Counted from the first letter of the stretch, positions 1-6,110 are shown. The stretch is 6,110 bases of DNA from Thermodesulfovibrionales bacterium (GCA_020062205.1 JAGUWT010000141.1:1-6110), one strand, 5' to 3'. The notes: generated from the letters alone by a model not told the origin. A program made the numbers and translations.

Positions 1-1
1 A

Positions 2-64
2 AAAGAAATTACTGATAAGTTAAGCGAAATTATTGAAAAAGTAATTGAAATTATTTGTGGTTGA
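2..64 (+). CDS. possible C-terminal tail of an upstream gene (partial, unrecognised)
   Basis: The frame starting at base 2 is open for 20 codons and ends in TGA at 62-64. It reads KEITDKLSEIIEKVIEIICG. Hydrophobic residues (I, L, I, V, I) are spaced as in an amphipathic helix, which suits a protein C-terminus. The stop lies 83 bases before the next gene on the same strand, so an operon arrangement is plausible. The stretch is too short and too AT-rich to exclude chance, and no family can be recognised. The neighbouring oxidoreductase type often sits in lipid A gene clusters, but nothing in these 20 residues identifies an Lpx protein. Confidence 0.35.
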   Translation, partial: KEITDKLSEIIEKVIEIICG

Positions 65-134
65 ATATACAACTTCCAGTTTCCGCCCTTGCTCCCAATC
101 TCTGTTTAGTGCAAAATATTGGATAAACTTGATA

Positions 135-142
135 GAAGGAGA
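135..142 (+). promoter_or_regulatory. Shine-Dalgarno site that fixes a GTG start
   Basis: GAAGGAGA lies 5 bases upstream of GTG at 148-150, a strong match and near-ideal spacing. This supports GTG as the start. The resulting N-terminus (MSVKIGVIGVGYLG) begins directly with the Rossmann beta strand, as expected for the family. Confidence 0.8.
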
Positions 143-147
143 TTTTT

Positions 148-1065
148 GTGTCTGTTAAGATTGGTGTTATAGGGGTAGGCTATCTGGGTCAACATCATGC
201 ACGGATTTATTCTGAACTCGAAGAAACAGAACTTATTGCTGTTGTTGACATTGATGAAAAGAGGGCTGATGCCTTTGCAGTAAAATACGGGTGCGAGGCA
301 TACTATAACCACAAAAACATACTGAGTAAGATTGATGCCCTGAGCATTGCAACACCTACAACAACACATTATGAGATTGCATTCGATTGCCTCAGGGCAG
401 GGAAGGATGTCCTCATAGAGAAGCCGATTACCGTGAATATTGAAGAGGCTAGTGACCTTATTACAGAATCAGAGAAAAAGGGTTGTATCATTCAGGTTGG
501 CCATCTTGAAAGATATAACCCTGCTGTTATGGCTGCCTCGGAAATGGTCAAAGAACCGATGTTCATCGAGTCAGAAAGAATGTCTCCATTCCTTGGGAGA
601 GGAATTGATGTTGATGTTACACTCGATCTCATGATACATGATGTGGATATCATTCTGAGTCTTACTTCCTCTCCAGTCAAAGATATAAGGGCAGTAGGTG
701 CAAAAGTGCTTACTGATAAGGTGGATGTTGCAAAGACATGGTTGGAGTTCGAGAATGGTTGCATAGCCCTTATTACAGCAAGCCGTCTTTCACCTGAGAA
801 ACGGCGGTGGCTCAAGGTTTTTCAAAAAGATTCTTACATATCCGTTGATTATCAAAGATGCGAGGTAAGACGATATTTCAGATCAGGAGAGAGCATATCA
901 TTTGATGTGATACAAGCTGAAAATAAAGAACCCCTCAAAGAAGAATTAAAGGACTTTATTCGGTGTGTTCAAGAGAGGAAAAGGCCGATGGTCTCTGCAC
1001 GTGAAGGAAGAGATGCGCTTAAATTAGTACTCGAAATAACAAGGATGATAAAAAATGAGAAATAA
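148..1065 (+). CDS. Gfo/Idh/MocA-family NAD(P)-dependent oxidoreductase, GnnA-like
   Basis: This 305-residue protein has the two-domain layout of the family. Residues 1 to about 120 form an N-terminal Rossmann fold with the dinucleotide loop GVGYLG (9-14), an acidic residue at the end of beta 2 (VVDID, 32-36) and the family EKP motif (91-93, probable catalytic Lys92). HLERYNP (119-125) leads into the C-terminal alpha/beta domain, where DLMIHDVD (160-167, His164 and Asp165) marks the usual active-site helix. Family members oxidise or reduce sugar and sugar-nucleotide hydroxyl groups with NAD(P) in the cytoplasm. From memory, the short length and the HLERYNP/MIHDVD pattern resemble GnnA, the UDP-GlcNAc 3-dehydrogenase found in lpx (lipid A) gene clusters. 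The substrate is therefore an inference. No GnnB-type aminotransferase follows; smc begins 20 bases after the stop. The start is GTG with a strong Shine-Dalgarno site. The family call is secure, but other sugar dehydrogenases remain possible. Confidence 0.9.
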   Translation: MSVKIGVIGVGYLGQHHARIYSELEETELIAVVDIDEKRADAFAVKYGCEAYYNHKNILSKIDALSIATPTTTHYEIAFDCLRAGKDVLIEKPITVNIEEASDLITESEKKGCIIQVGHLERYNPAVMAASEMVKEPMFIESERMSPFLGRGIDVDVTLDLMIHDVDIILSLTSSPVKDIRAVGAKVLTDKVDVAKTWLEFENGCIALITASRLSPEKRRWLKVFQKDSYISVDYQRCEVRRYFRSGESISFDVIQAENKEPLKEELKDFIRCVQERKRPMVSAREGRDALKLVLEITRMIKNEK

Positions 1066-1073
1066 GTTATAAT
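1045..1073 (+). promoter_or_regulatory. candidate sigma-70 promoter for smc
   Basis: A perfect -10 hexamer TATAAT at 1068-1073 lies 17 bases downstream of ATGATA (1045-1050), which matches 4 of 6 positions of TTGACA. It overlaps the end of the preceding gene. A start site 6-8 bases past the -10 would fall near 1079-1081, leaving a leader of only about 5-7 bases before the smc ATG at 1086. The region is AT-rich, so a chance TATAAT is possible. Confidence 0.35.
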
Positions 1074-1085
1074 AGTAATTTAATA

Positions 1086-4000
1086 ATGCACGTCGATAGA
1101 ATCGAGTTAATAGGTTTTAAATCCTTCTCAGAGAGAACCATTTTTAATTTCCATCCAGGTATTACCTGCTTTGTCGGTCCAAACGGTTGTGGTAAAAGCA
1201 ATATTGTGGATGCATTCCGCTGGGTACTCGGGGAGCAGAGCGCAAAGAGCCTCAGGGGTGAGAGTATGGAAGAGGTTATCTTTAATGGCTCTGTATCGAA
1301 GAAATCAAGAGGGATGGCAGAAGTCACGATGATTGTCTCTGGACTGAACGGAAATAATCCCCCCCCACCCCCCTTTAGTAAAGGGGGGCAGGTGGGATTT
1401 TCAGGTGAAAATGGGGAAGGCTCAATAGATATAGCATCTGTAACGAGAAGACTTTACAGGTCTGGAGATAGCGAATACATACTGAATAAAAATCAATGCA
1501 GGCTGAAGGATATCAAAGACCTCTTCCTTGACACAGGACTTGAAGTAAAAAGCTATTCGATACTTGAGCAGGACAGGATTACAGCCGTACTGAATTCAAA
1601 ACCTCAGGATAGGAGGTTCCTGATTGAGGAAGTAGCAGGCGTTATGAAATATAATGTCAGGAAGAGAGAGGCCCAGAGCAAACTTGAATCATCGAGGACA
1701 AACCTCCAGAGGATAAATGATATTGTTATTGAGGTAAAAAAACAGATTAGTCTCCTCGACAGATTGGTAAAAAAGGCCGAGCGGTATCAGAAGCTTTCTT
1801 CCGAGATTCACTCCATAGAACTCAAGATTCAGAAGAGAGACTATCAGGCTCTAAAAGATTCATTTGAAAAAATACGTTCCGAATACGATACCCTTCGCCA
1901 GGACGAATCTCTCATGAAGGCTGAACTCACAAAGAGAGAAAACCAGGTCGAAACAAAACGACTCGAACTCCTTGAGCGAGAGAAGGTTTTAGAACAGATC
2001 CAGACAGATTTCCAGAACCTGGAGAGGCAGATTGCTGAACTCGAAAAGACGATCGCCATATCGAGGACAGAAAAAGATAACTTTCAGGAATATCTCACAA
2101 AGCTCTATCAGCAGGGAGAAGAATTTGAGATAAAGGCAAGAGAATTGTTCGTCAAACAAGAAACGTTAGAGAAAACTCAGGCTGACTTCCTGTCAGAGAT
2201 AGAGAAACAAAGAGAACTGCTCTCAGAAAAAACCGATTTCATCAGGTATATGGAAGAGGATCTCGCAGGTGATGAAGATTTGCTCGAGAAAAAGAAACGG
2301 GAGTTTTTCCAGATATCAGAAGTGCTGAGCAATCTGAGGAATAACCTGAACAACCTTCAGTCGTCTCTCGAAAACCTGAAGCGAAGGGAGTCATCGTCCA
2401 TGAGGGACCTTGAGGCATTAAAAAATACGATAACAGAGGTTGAGTCCTCTTTACAGGATATGGAGAGGAATCTCCAGGATAAGAACAATGACCTCCGCCT
2501 TCTGAATGAAAAGAAGACTATCCTTACGAATCAACTCTCTACCGACAGAAAGAGGATTGAAGACCTGCGAGAAAACCTGTCAGAGATCAGGGAAGAGCTT
2601 GCATCCTCTCTATCGCGGCTTGAGTCTCTGAAAGAAACAGTCTTTGACAGAGCCACAAAGGAGCTGCTCTCAGATGGATCAACCCTTAAGCTTCTTGCAT
2701 CACTTTCTGACATCCTTGAGGTTGAAGCTGATTATGAAAAGGCAATAGAGAGTGCACTTTCTGAAAAGATTCATTCGTTTATCCTTTCATCATTCGACGA
2801 TGTTGGAATCGCCATTTCGTCAATAAAAGAAAAAGGGCTTGGAAGGACTGCCTTTATACCTGTAAATCCCCCCACCCCCCCTTTACTAAAGGGGGGTGAG
2901 GGGGGATTAGGTGGTCATGAGATCGATGTCCCTGAAGGTGTGATTGGGAGGGCATCACAGTTTGTTCAGACTCCAGATGAGTTCTCAGTTGTTGCAAAAA
3001 GACTTTTCGATAATATCTTTATTGTCAGGGATTTAAAAACTGCTCTTGATCTCGTAGCTTCAGGCAATACCTTGTTTTTTGTTACCCTCGATGGAGAGGT
3101 CGTGGAACCATCTGGTGCAGTTATTGGAGGAGACCTGAAGGGAGTATTAAAAAGAAAAAGAGAAATAAGGCAACTCGAAAAGATGATCGAGAATAAAAAG
3201 ACTACTATGAGCAGTATGCAGGTTGAATTCAGTTCATTGCAGGAGATACTCGAAAAGAGAGAATCTGATTTCAAAAACATTGAAATCTCAATCGTAGACA
3301 TCGAGAAGGAGATTTCTTTGTTAAGGCTGACGCTTGAAAATCAGAAAGAAGAAAAGGAAAGGAGAGGAAGAAAGCTTGCCTTCCTTATAACAGAAGTAGA
3401 ACAGATAATCAAGGAGAAGGGGGCAATAGAAAAGCTCATAAGAGAAAAGGATGCTGAAGTCAAAGAAATAGATTCAAACAGAGGAGAGATAGAACAAGAG
3501 AGCGCGTCCCTTCAACAGGAAATCACACAGAGAAGATCAAGGCTGAATGAATACAGGGCAGAGGTAACAGATCTCAGACTCTCCATAACATCTCTGAAAG
3601 AAAAGATAGATTCAGTCCGTAAGGAAAAAGAATCTGCGCACAGGGAGATTGCGGAGCTTAACCAAAAAAAGGAATTCCTGTCAGATGAGATTACGTCGGT
3701 AAAATCACGTATCTCACAGCGTGAAACAGAGTTAGAAACGTATGAAGAAAAAATAAAATCACTCATATCTGATGCAGACAAACTCAAGAGAGAGATATCT
3801 GAAAAGAAAGAAATGATCGATGCGGAAAATCAGGAAGTCCTTGTAACTGAGCAGGGTCTGAAGACCCTCAGGCATCAGATCGATTCCCTTTCACAGAGGA
3901 TATCTGAACTTGATATCCAGAGGGCTGAACACAAACTGATGATAGAAAACCTTTGTGAACATGTAAGGCAAAATTATGGAGCAGACATTGATACAATAGA

Positions 4001-4664
4001 AGCCGAACCACTCACAGATGAAGACGAAGAACGTCTTGATGAACTCAGGAAGAAGATACAGGAGATTGGACCTGTAAACCTTGGTACTATCGAAGAGTAC
4101 GAAGAACTCCGTTCACGATATGAATTCCTGACCCAGCAGCAGGAAGATCTCCATAAATCCATTGCAGAGCTTGAAGAGGCGATAACCAGGATCAATACCA
4201 CAACCAGGAGAAAGTTGAGGGAGGCATTTGAATCACTGAGGACAAAGTTTTCCGAGGTGTTTTCTCACCTTTTTGGTGGAGGCAGGGCTGACCTTATCAT
4301 GACCGATGAGAATAGTATCCTTGAGACCGGCATTGACATCATAGCTCAGCCACCTGGGAAAAGACTGCAGAATATTAATCTCCTTTCAGGCGGAGAAAAG
4401 GCACTCACCGCATTATCCCTCCTTTTTGCAAGCTTTTTGATTAAACCAACGCCACTCTGTATTCTGGATGAAGCAGATGCTGATCTTGATGAATCCAATA
4501 CAGAACGATTTACGAAGATGGTTCAGGAATTATCAAAGGATATCCAGTTTATCGTTGTTACTCATAAAAGGACTACCATGGGCATTGCTGATTATATTTA
4601 TGGCATAACCATGGAGGAAGCAGGGACTTCAAAGGTAATATCCTTGCAGCTCGTGGAAGCATAA
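1086..4664 (+). CDS. smc: chromosome segregation protein SMC (condensin ATPase)
   Basis: This complete 1192-residue SMC protein is close to the usual bacterial length of about 1190. Bacterial SMC dimerises, binds ScpA/ScpB kleisin partners and organises and segregates the chromosome by ATP-driven DNA loop handling. The N-terminal head carries Walker A GPNGCGKS (31-38), an arginine-finger region QSAKSLRG (51-58, Arg57) and a Q-loop at Gln162. Coiled coil spans about 190-525. The hinge is about 526-690 and ends in EVVEPSGAVIGG. A second coiled coil runs to about 990. The C-terminal head starts near GPVN (995-998) and contains FGGGRA (1063-1068), signature LSGGEK (1100-1105), Walker B ILDE (1126-1129) and H-loop His1160. 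The ATG matches the normal SMC N-terminus but has no Shine-Dalgarno site. Two palindromic repeats are read through in-frame and add residues 91-105 (head) and 594-608 (hinge). Asp163 after the Q-loop Gln and Asp1133 in the Walker B/D-loop region replace the usual small residues. No scpA or scpB lies in this window. Confidence 0.98.
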   Translation: MHVDRIELIGFKSFSERTIFNFHPGITCFVGPNGCGKSNIVDAFRWVLGEQSAKSLRGESMEEVIFNGSVSKKSRGMAEVTMIVSGLNGNNPPPPPFSKGGQVGFSGENGEGSIDIASVTRRLYRSGDSEYILNKNQCRLKDIKDLFLDTGLEVKSYSILEQDRITAVLNSKPQDRRFLIEEVAGVMKYNVRKREAQSKLESSRTNLQRINDIVIEVKKQISLLDRLVKKAERYQKLSSEIHSIELKIQKRDYQALKDSFEKIRSEYDTLRQDESLMKAELTKRENQVETKRLELLEREKVLEQIQTDFQNLERQIAELEKTIAISRTEKDNFQEYLTKLYQQGEEFEIKARELFVKQETLEKTQADFLSEIEKQRELLSEKTDFIRYMEEDLAGDEDLLEKKKREFFQISEVLSNLRNNLNNLQSSLENLKRRESSSMRDLEALKNTITEVESSLQDMERNLQDKNNDLRLLNEKKTILTNQLSTDRKRIEDLRENLSEIREELASSLSRLESLKETVFDRATKELLSDGSTLKLLASLSDILEVEADYEKAIESALSEKIHSFILSSFDDVGIAISSIKEKGLGRTAFIPVNPPTPPLLKGGEGGLGGHEIDVPEGVIGRASQFVQTPDEFSVVAKRLFDNIFIVRDLKTALDLVASGNTLFFVTLDGEVVEPSGAVIGGDLKGVLKRKREIRQLEKMIENKKTTMSSMQVEFSSLQEILEKRESDFKNIEISIVDIEKEISLLRLTLENQKEEKERRGRKLAFLITEVEQIIKEKGAIEKLIREKDAEVKEIDSNRGEIEQESASLQQEITQRRSRLNEYRAEVTDLRLSITSLKEKIDSVRKEKESAHREIAELNQKKEFLSDEITSVKSRISQRETELETYEEKIKSLISDADKLKREISEKKEMIDAENQEVLVTEQGLKTLRHQIDSLSQRISELDIQRAEHKLMIENLCEHVRQNYGADIDTIEAEPLTDEDEERLDELRKKIQEIGPVNLGTIEEYEELRSRYEFLTQQQEDLHKSIAELEEAITRINTTTRRKLREAFESLRTKFSEVFSHLFGGGRADLIMTDENSILETGIDIIAQPPGKRLQNINLLSGGEKALTALSLLFASFLIKPTPLCILDEADADLDESNTERFTKMVQELSKDIQFIVVTHKRTTMGIADYIYGITMEEAGTSKVISLQLVEA
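1356..1399 (-). repeat. 44-bp palindromic element, copy 1, in-frame in the smc head domain
   Basis: The core is a perfect palindrome: CCCCCCTTTA (1368-1377), one central G, then TAAAGGGGGG (1379-1388). Outer arms AATCCC (1356-1361) and GGGATT (1394-1399) are also complementary, with imperfect bases between. It begins on an smc codon boundary and is translated as NPPPPPFSKGGQVGF (residues 91-105, using one extra base). It lies between the beta strand ending AEVTMIV and the conserved SVTRRLYRSG segment. From memory, that loop in ordinary SMCs varies in length and lacks this peptide. The strand is assigned relative to copy 2, because the reverse complement of this copy aligns to copy 2 without gaps at 40 of 44 positions. 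The same base (T) flanks both ends, which allows but does not prove a 1-bp target duplication. Confidence 0.88.
2865..2908 (+). repeat. 44-bp palindromic element, copy 2, in-frame in the smc hinge domain
   Basis: Outer arms AATCCCCCC (2865-2873) and GGGGGGATT (2900-2908) are perfectly complementary. The inner arms CCCCCCTTTA (2876-2885) and TAAAGGGGGG (2887-2896) flank a single central C. Only short unpaired bases lie between the inner and outer arms. It begins on a codon boundary and is translated as NPPTPPLLKGGEGGL (residues 594-608). It interrupts the hinge between GRTAFIPV and HEIDVPEGVIGRASQF, at a position that is a loop in typical hinges. An A flanks both ends. Its arms are better conserved than those of copy 1, which suggests a younger insertion. 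Confidence 0.9.
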
Positions 4665-4671
4665 TCAGGGC

Positions 4672-4706
4672 AGTAACAAGTAACGAGTGGCGAGTAGTCA
4701 GTGATT
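4672..4706. repeat. degenerate 7-bp tandem repeat (AGTNNNN x5)
   Basis: Five consecutive 7-base units begin with AGT: AGTAACA, AGTAACG, AGTGGCG, AGTAGTC and AGTGATT. The array starts 7 bases after the smc stop codon and decays rightward. No long frame in the spacer looks like a gene. Similar AGTAACG/AGTGACG strings occur, from memory, as intergenic filler in some environmental bacterial genomes. No function is evident. Confidence 0.6.
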
Positions 4707-4762
4707 GACGACCCGAAGTATATTGCCCTAATTAATACTAATACAAACGCATAGTATTTTGT

Positions 4763-4834
4763 GTCATTGCGAGGGACGTAGTCTCGAAGCAATCCCAACG
4801 TAAAAGAGATTGCTTCGCTAACGCTCGCAATGAC
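4763..4834. repeat. 72-bp intergenic palindromic repeat (GTCATTGCGAG family)
   Basis: Outer arms GTCATTGCGAG (4763-4773) and CTCGCAATGAC (4824-4834) are an 11-bp perfect inverted repeat. Inner arms CGAAGCAATC (4785-4794) and GATTGCTTCG (4808-4817) are a second, 10-bp perfect one around a 13-base loop. The segments between are unequal (11 and 6 bases), giving a stem with an asymmetric internal loop. From memory this is a widespread palindromic repeat in bacterial genomes, seen between genes and sometimes as a peptide like LLRxxxPRNDT inside genes. Here it fills the gap between smc and the oxidase gene. No T-run follows on the + strand, so it is not a classical terminator, although the RNA hairpin could still protect or end the smc transcript. 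Confidence 0.9.
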
Positions 4835-4863
4835 GATTCATTAAGGATAAAAGCCATTTTCTG

Positions 4864-6110
4864 ATGAACCAAATAATAGATAAATTACCCAACATAAAAA
4901 TATCCACTGACCCTGAGGACCTCATCTGCTACGGGTTTGATGCCTCAGGTTTTGAATCATCTCCTTCGGCAGTTGTCTGGCCAGAGAACACCGAGGATGT
5001 TGTAAAAGTTATGAAGTATGCCTATGAGCACAACATCCCTGTAGTCCCCCGTGGTGCTGGAACAGGCACGACAGGGGGGGCAGTGCCTTCAAAGGGAGCG
5101 ATAATCCTGAGCATTGAGAAGATGAATAGGATAATCGACATTGATCCTGAGAATCTGAATGTCCTGTGTGAGCCAGGCGTAATCAACGGAAAACTCCAGC
5201 AGGAGCTTGAATTGTTGGGTCTCTTCTATCCGCCTGACCCTGCGAGTATGAATTTCTGCACCATAGGTGGAAATGTTGCTGAAAACGCAGGTGGACCAAG
5301 GGCAATAAAATATGGGGTTACGAGGGACTATGTCATGGAGATAGAATCAGTACTTGCGAATGGGCAGATAATAACCACAGGTGTCAGGACACAAAAGGGA
5401 GTTGTTGGTTATGACCTGACGAGGCTCCTTATTGGATCAGAGGGTACGCTGTCAGTATTTACCAAGATAAGGTTAAAGGTTCTTCCTCTCCCTGAAGAGG
5501 TAGTTACATTAATCTGTATTTTTGATAATCTGGAGTTATCAGGCCAGGCAGTATCAAGGATTATATCCTCAAAGATAATCCCGAGAACACTTGAGTTTAT
5601 GGATCGTGAGGCAATAAAGGCTGTTGAGAATTTTAAACCAGTTGGACTTCCAAAGGATGCAGAGGCACTTCTTCTCATAGAGCTTGACGGTCATCCATCT
5701 GCAATAACCAAGGAAGCAGGAAAGATTGCTGATATATGCAAACGTCTCGGAGCAGAAATCAACATAGCAGAGGATGAAGATGCAAGAGAAAAATTATGGA
5801 TTTCGAGGCGTGCAGTATCGCCTGCCCTTTACCATATCAGTCCTACCAAAATAAATGAGGACATCGTTGTGCCGAGGAATAAGATACCCGAGATGCTCAG
5901 ATGTCTGAGGAGACTATCAGAAGAGAGTGGTATAAAGATAGTAAATTTCGGCCATGCTGGCGATGGGAACATACACGTAAATATTATGGTCAACAAGGAA
6001 AACAAAGAAGAATACCAGAAAGGATTGATGCTTGTTGAACAGGTATTTAAGGAGACGCTTTCACTCGGAGGGACAATCTCTGGTGAGCATGGTGTTGGGC
6101 TTTCAAAGGC
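4864..6110 (+). CDS. glcD: GlcD-type FAD-linked 2-hydroxyacid oxidase/dehydrogenase (3' partial)
   Basis: The frame runs open from ATG 4864 to the window edge, giving 415 complete codons of a family usually about 460-500 residues long. Probably about 50-80 residues are missing. The N-terminal FAD-binding PCMH-type domain shows PRGAGTGTTGG (62-72), DPASMNFCTIGGN (125-137) with NAGGP (141-145), and GYDLTRLLIGSEGT (182-195). The C-terminal FAD-oxidase domain shows RTLEFMD (241-247), EDIVVPR (332-338), FGHAGDGNIH (362-371, metal/substrate histidines 364 and 371) and SGEHGVG (406-412). Such enzymes oxidise glycolate, D-lactate or similar 2-hydroxyacids, often with an Fe-S partner (GlcF) encoded nearby; any partner would lie past the edge. 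The start is less certain than the family: the best Shine-Dalgarno match, AAGGA (4843-4847), is 16 bases upstream, and the frame has no better start after the in-frame TGA at 4831. D-lactate dehydrogenase is an equally good product name. Confidence 0.9.
   Translation, partial: MNQIIDKLPNIKISTDPEDLICYGFDASGFESSPSAVVWPENTEDVVKVMKYAYEHNIPVVPRGAGTGTTGGAVPSKGAIILSIEKMNRIIDIDPENLNVLCEPGVINGKLQQELELLGLFYPPDPASMNFCTIGGNVAENAGGPRAIKYGVTRDYVMEIESVLANGQIITTGVRTQKGVVGYDLTRLLIGSEGTLSVFTKIRLKVLPLPEEVVTLICIFDNLELSGQAVSRIISSKIIPRTLEFMDREAIKAVENFKPVGLPKDAEALLLIELDGHPSAITKEAGKIADICKRLGAEINIAEDEDAREKLWISRRAVSPALYHISPTKINEDIVVPRNKIPEMLRCLRRLSEESGIKIVNFGHAGDGNIHVNIMVNKENKEEYQKGLMLVEQVFKETLSLGGTISGEHGVGLSK

Noticed and set aside
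60..73. Imperfect palindrome GTTGAATATACAAC as an operator
   Set aside because: It is a single short half-match with a central mismatch, overlaps the putative upstream stop codon, and has no second copy.
89..119. TTGCTC with AAATAT as a promoter for the oxidoreductase gene
   Set aside because: The matches are poor and the spacing is wrong (19 bases), so it does not stand out from AT-rich background.
492..815. 107-codon open frame on the - strand
   Set aside because: It lies wholly inside the oxidoreductase gene, with Ser/Arg-rich antisense composition and no recognisable motif.
1067..1327. 86-codon open frame on the - strand over the smc start
   Set aside because: It is the antisense of the conserved Walker A region of smc and looks like a shadow.
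1086..4664. CRISPR array or phage-related signal from the repeated A/G-rich segments
   Set aside because: The repetitive feel comes from coiled-coil codons (Glu, Lys, Arg), not from exact spaced repeats.
4734..4760. AATACTA/TAGTATT hairpin followed by TT as a terminator for smc
   Set aside because: The 7-bp stem is almost all A/T with an 11-base loop and a short T-run, too weak to call a terminator.
4598..4798. 66-codon - strand frame containing LLRDYVPRNDT
   Set aside because: The peptide is just the translation of the palindromic repeat at 4763-4834, and the rest overlaps the smc end. There is no independent evidence for a gene.
5073..5079. G-run near 5075 as a third copy of the smc palindrome
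   Set aside because: There is no C-rich arm or AAT/ATT boundary, and the run encodes the conserved glycines of the FAD-binding loop.

Overview
The window carries three genes on the + strand, plus the tail of a possible fourth at the left edge. The order is a Gfo/Idh/MocA-family NAD(P)-dependent oxidoreductase (148-1065), a full-length chromosome-structure ATPase gene smc (1086-4664), and a GlcD-type FAD-linked oxidase (from 4864, running off the right edge). The modest GC content, the resemblance of the first protein to GnnA-like oxidoreductases of lipid A gene clusters, the style of the SMC protein and the palindromic repeats fit a Gram-negative anaerobe of the Nitrospirota or the former Deltaproteobacteria. 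That placement is inference from recall, not from a search.

Layout. Positions 1-64 hold about 20 codons that could be the end of an upstream gene. Positions 65-147 are a short spacer ending in a good Shine-Dalgarno site for the GTG start at 148. The oxidoreductase is followed after 20 bases by smc. smc has no Shine-Dalgarno site, but a perfect TATAAT lies just upstream of its ATG. The 199-base spacer 4665-4863 has no gene. It holds a degenerate 7-bp tandem repeat (4672-4706) and a 72-base palindromic repeat (4763-4834), and is followed by the GlcD-type gene.

The most interesting signal is inside smc. Two 44-base GC-rich palindromic elements (1356-1399 and 2865-2908) sit in-frame in the coding sequence. 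One adds a Pro/Gly-rich peptide to the N-terminal ATPase head and the other adds a related peptide to the hinge dimerisation domain. The copies match best (40 of 44 positions, no gaps) when one is reverse-complemented, so they lie in opposite orientations. Because the element is palindromic, both orientations stay open and encode the same type of peptide, NPPxPP(F/L)(S/L)KGG. This resembles the protein-coding palindromic elements known from Rickettsia, here in an important housekeeping gene. The repeat downstream of smc belongs to a different palindromic family, so this one gene carries or adjoins three palindromes of two families.

The three genes have no obvious common pathway: probable sugar-nucleotide or envelope metabolism, chromosome segregation, and 2-hydroxyacid oxidation. 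Only the first two are close enough to share a transcript.
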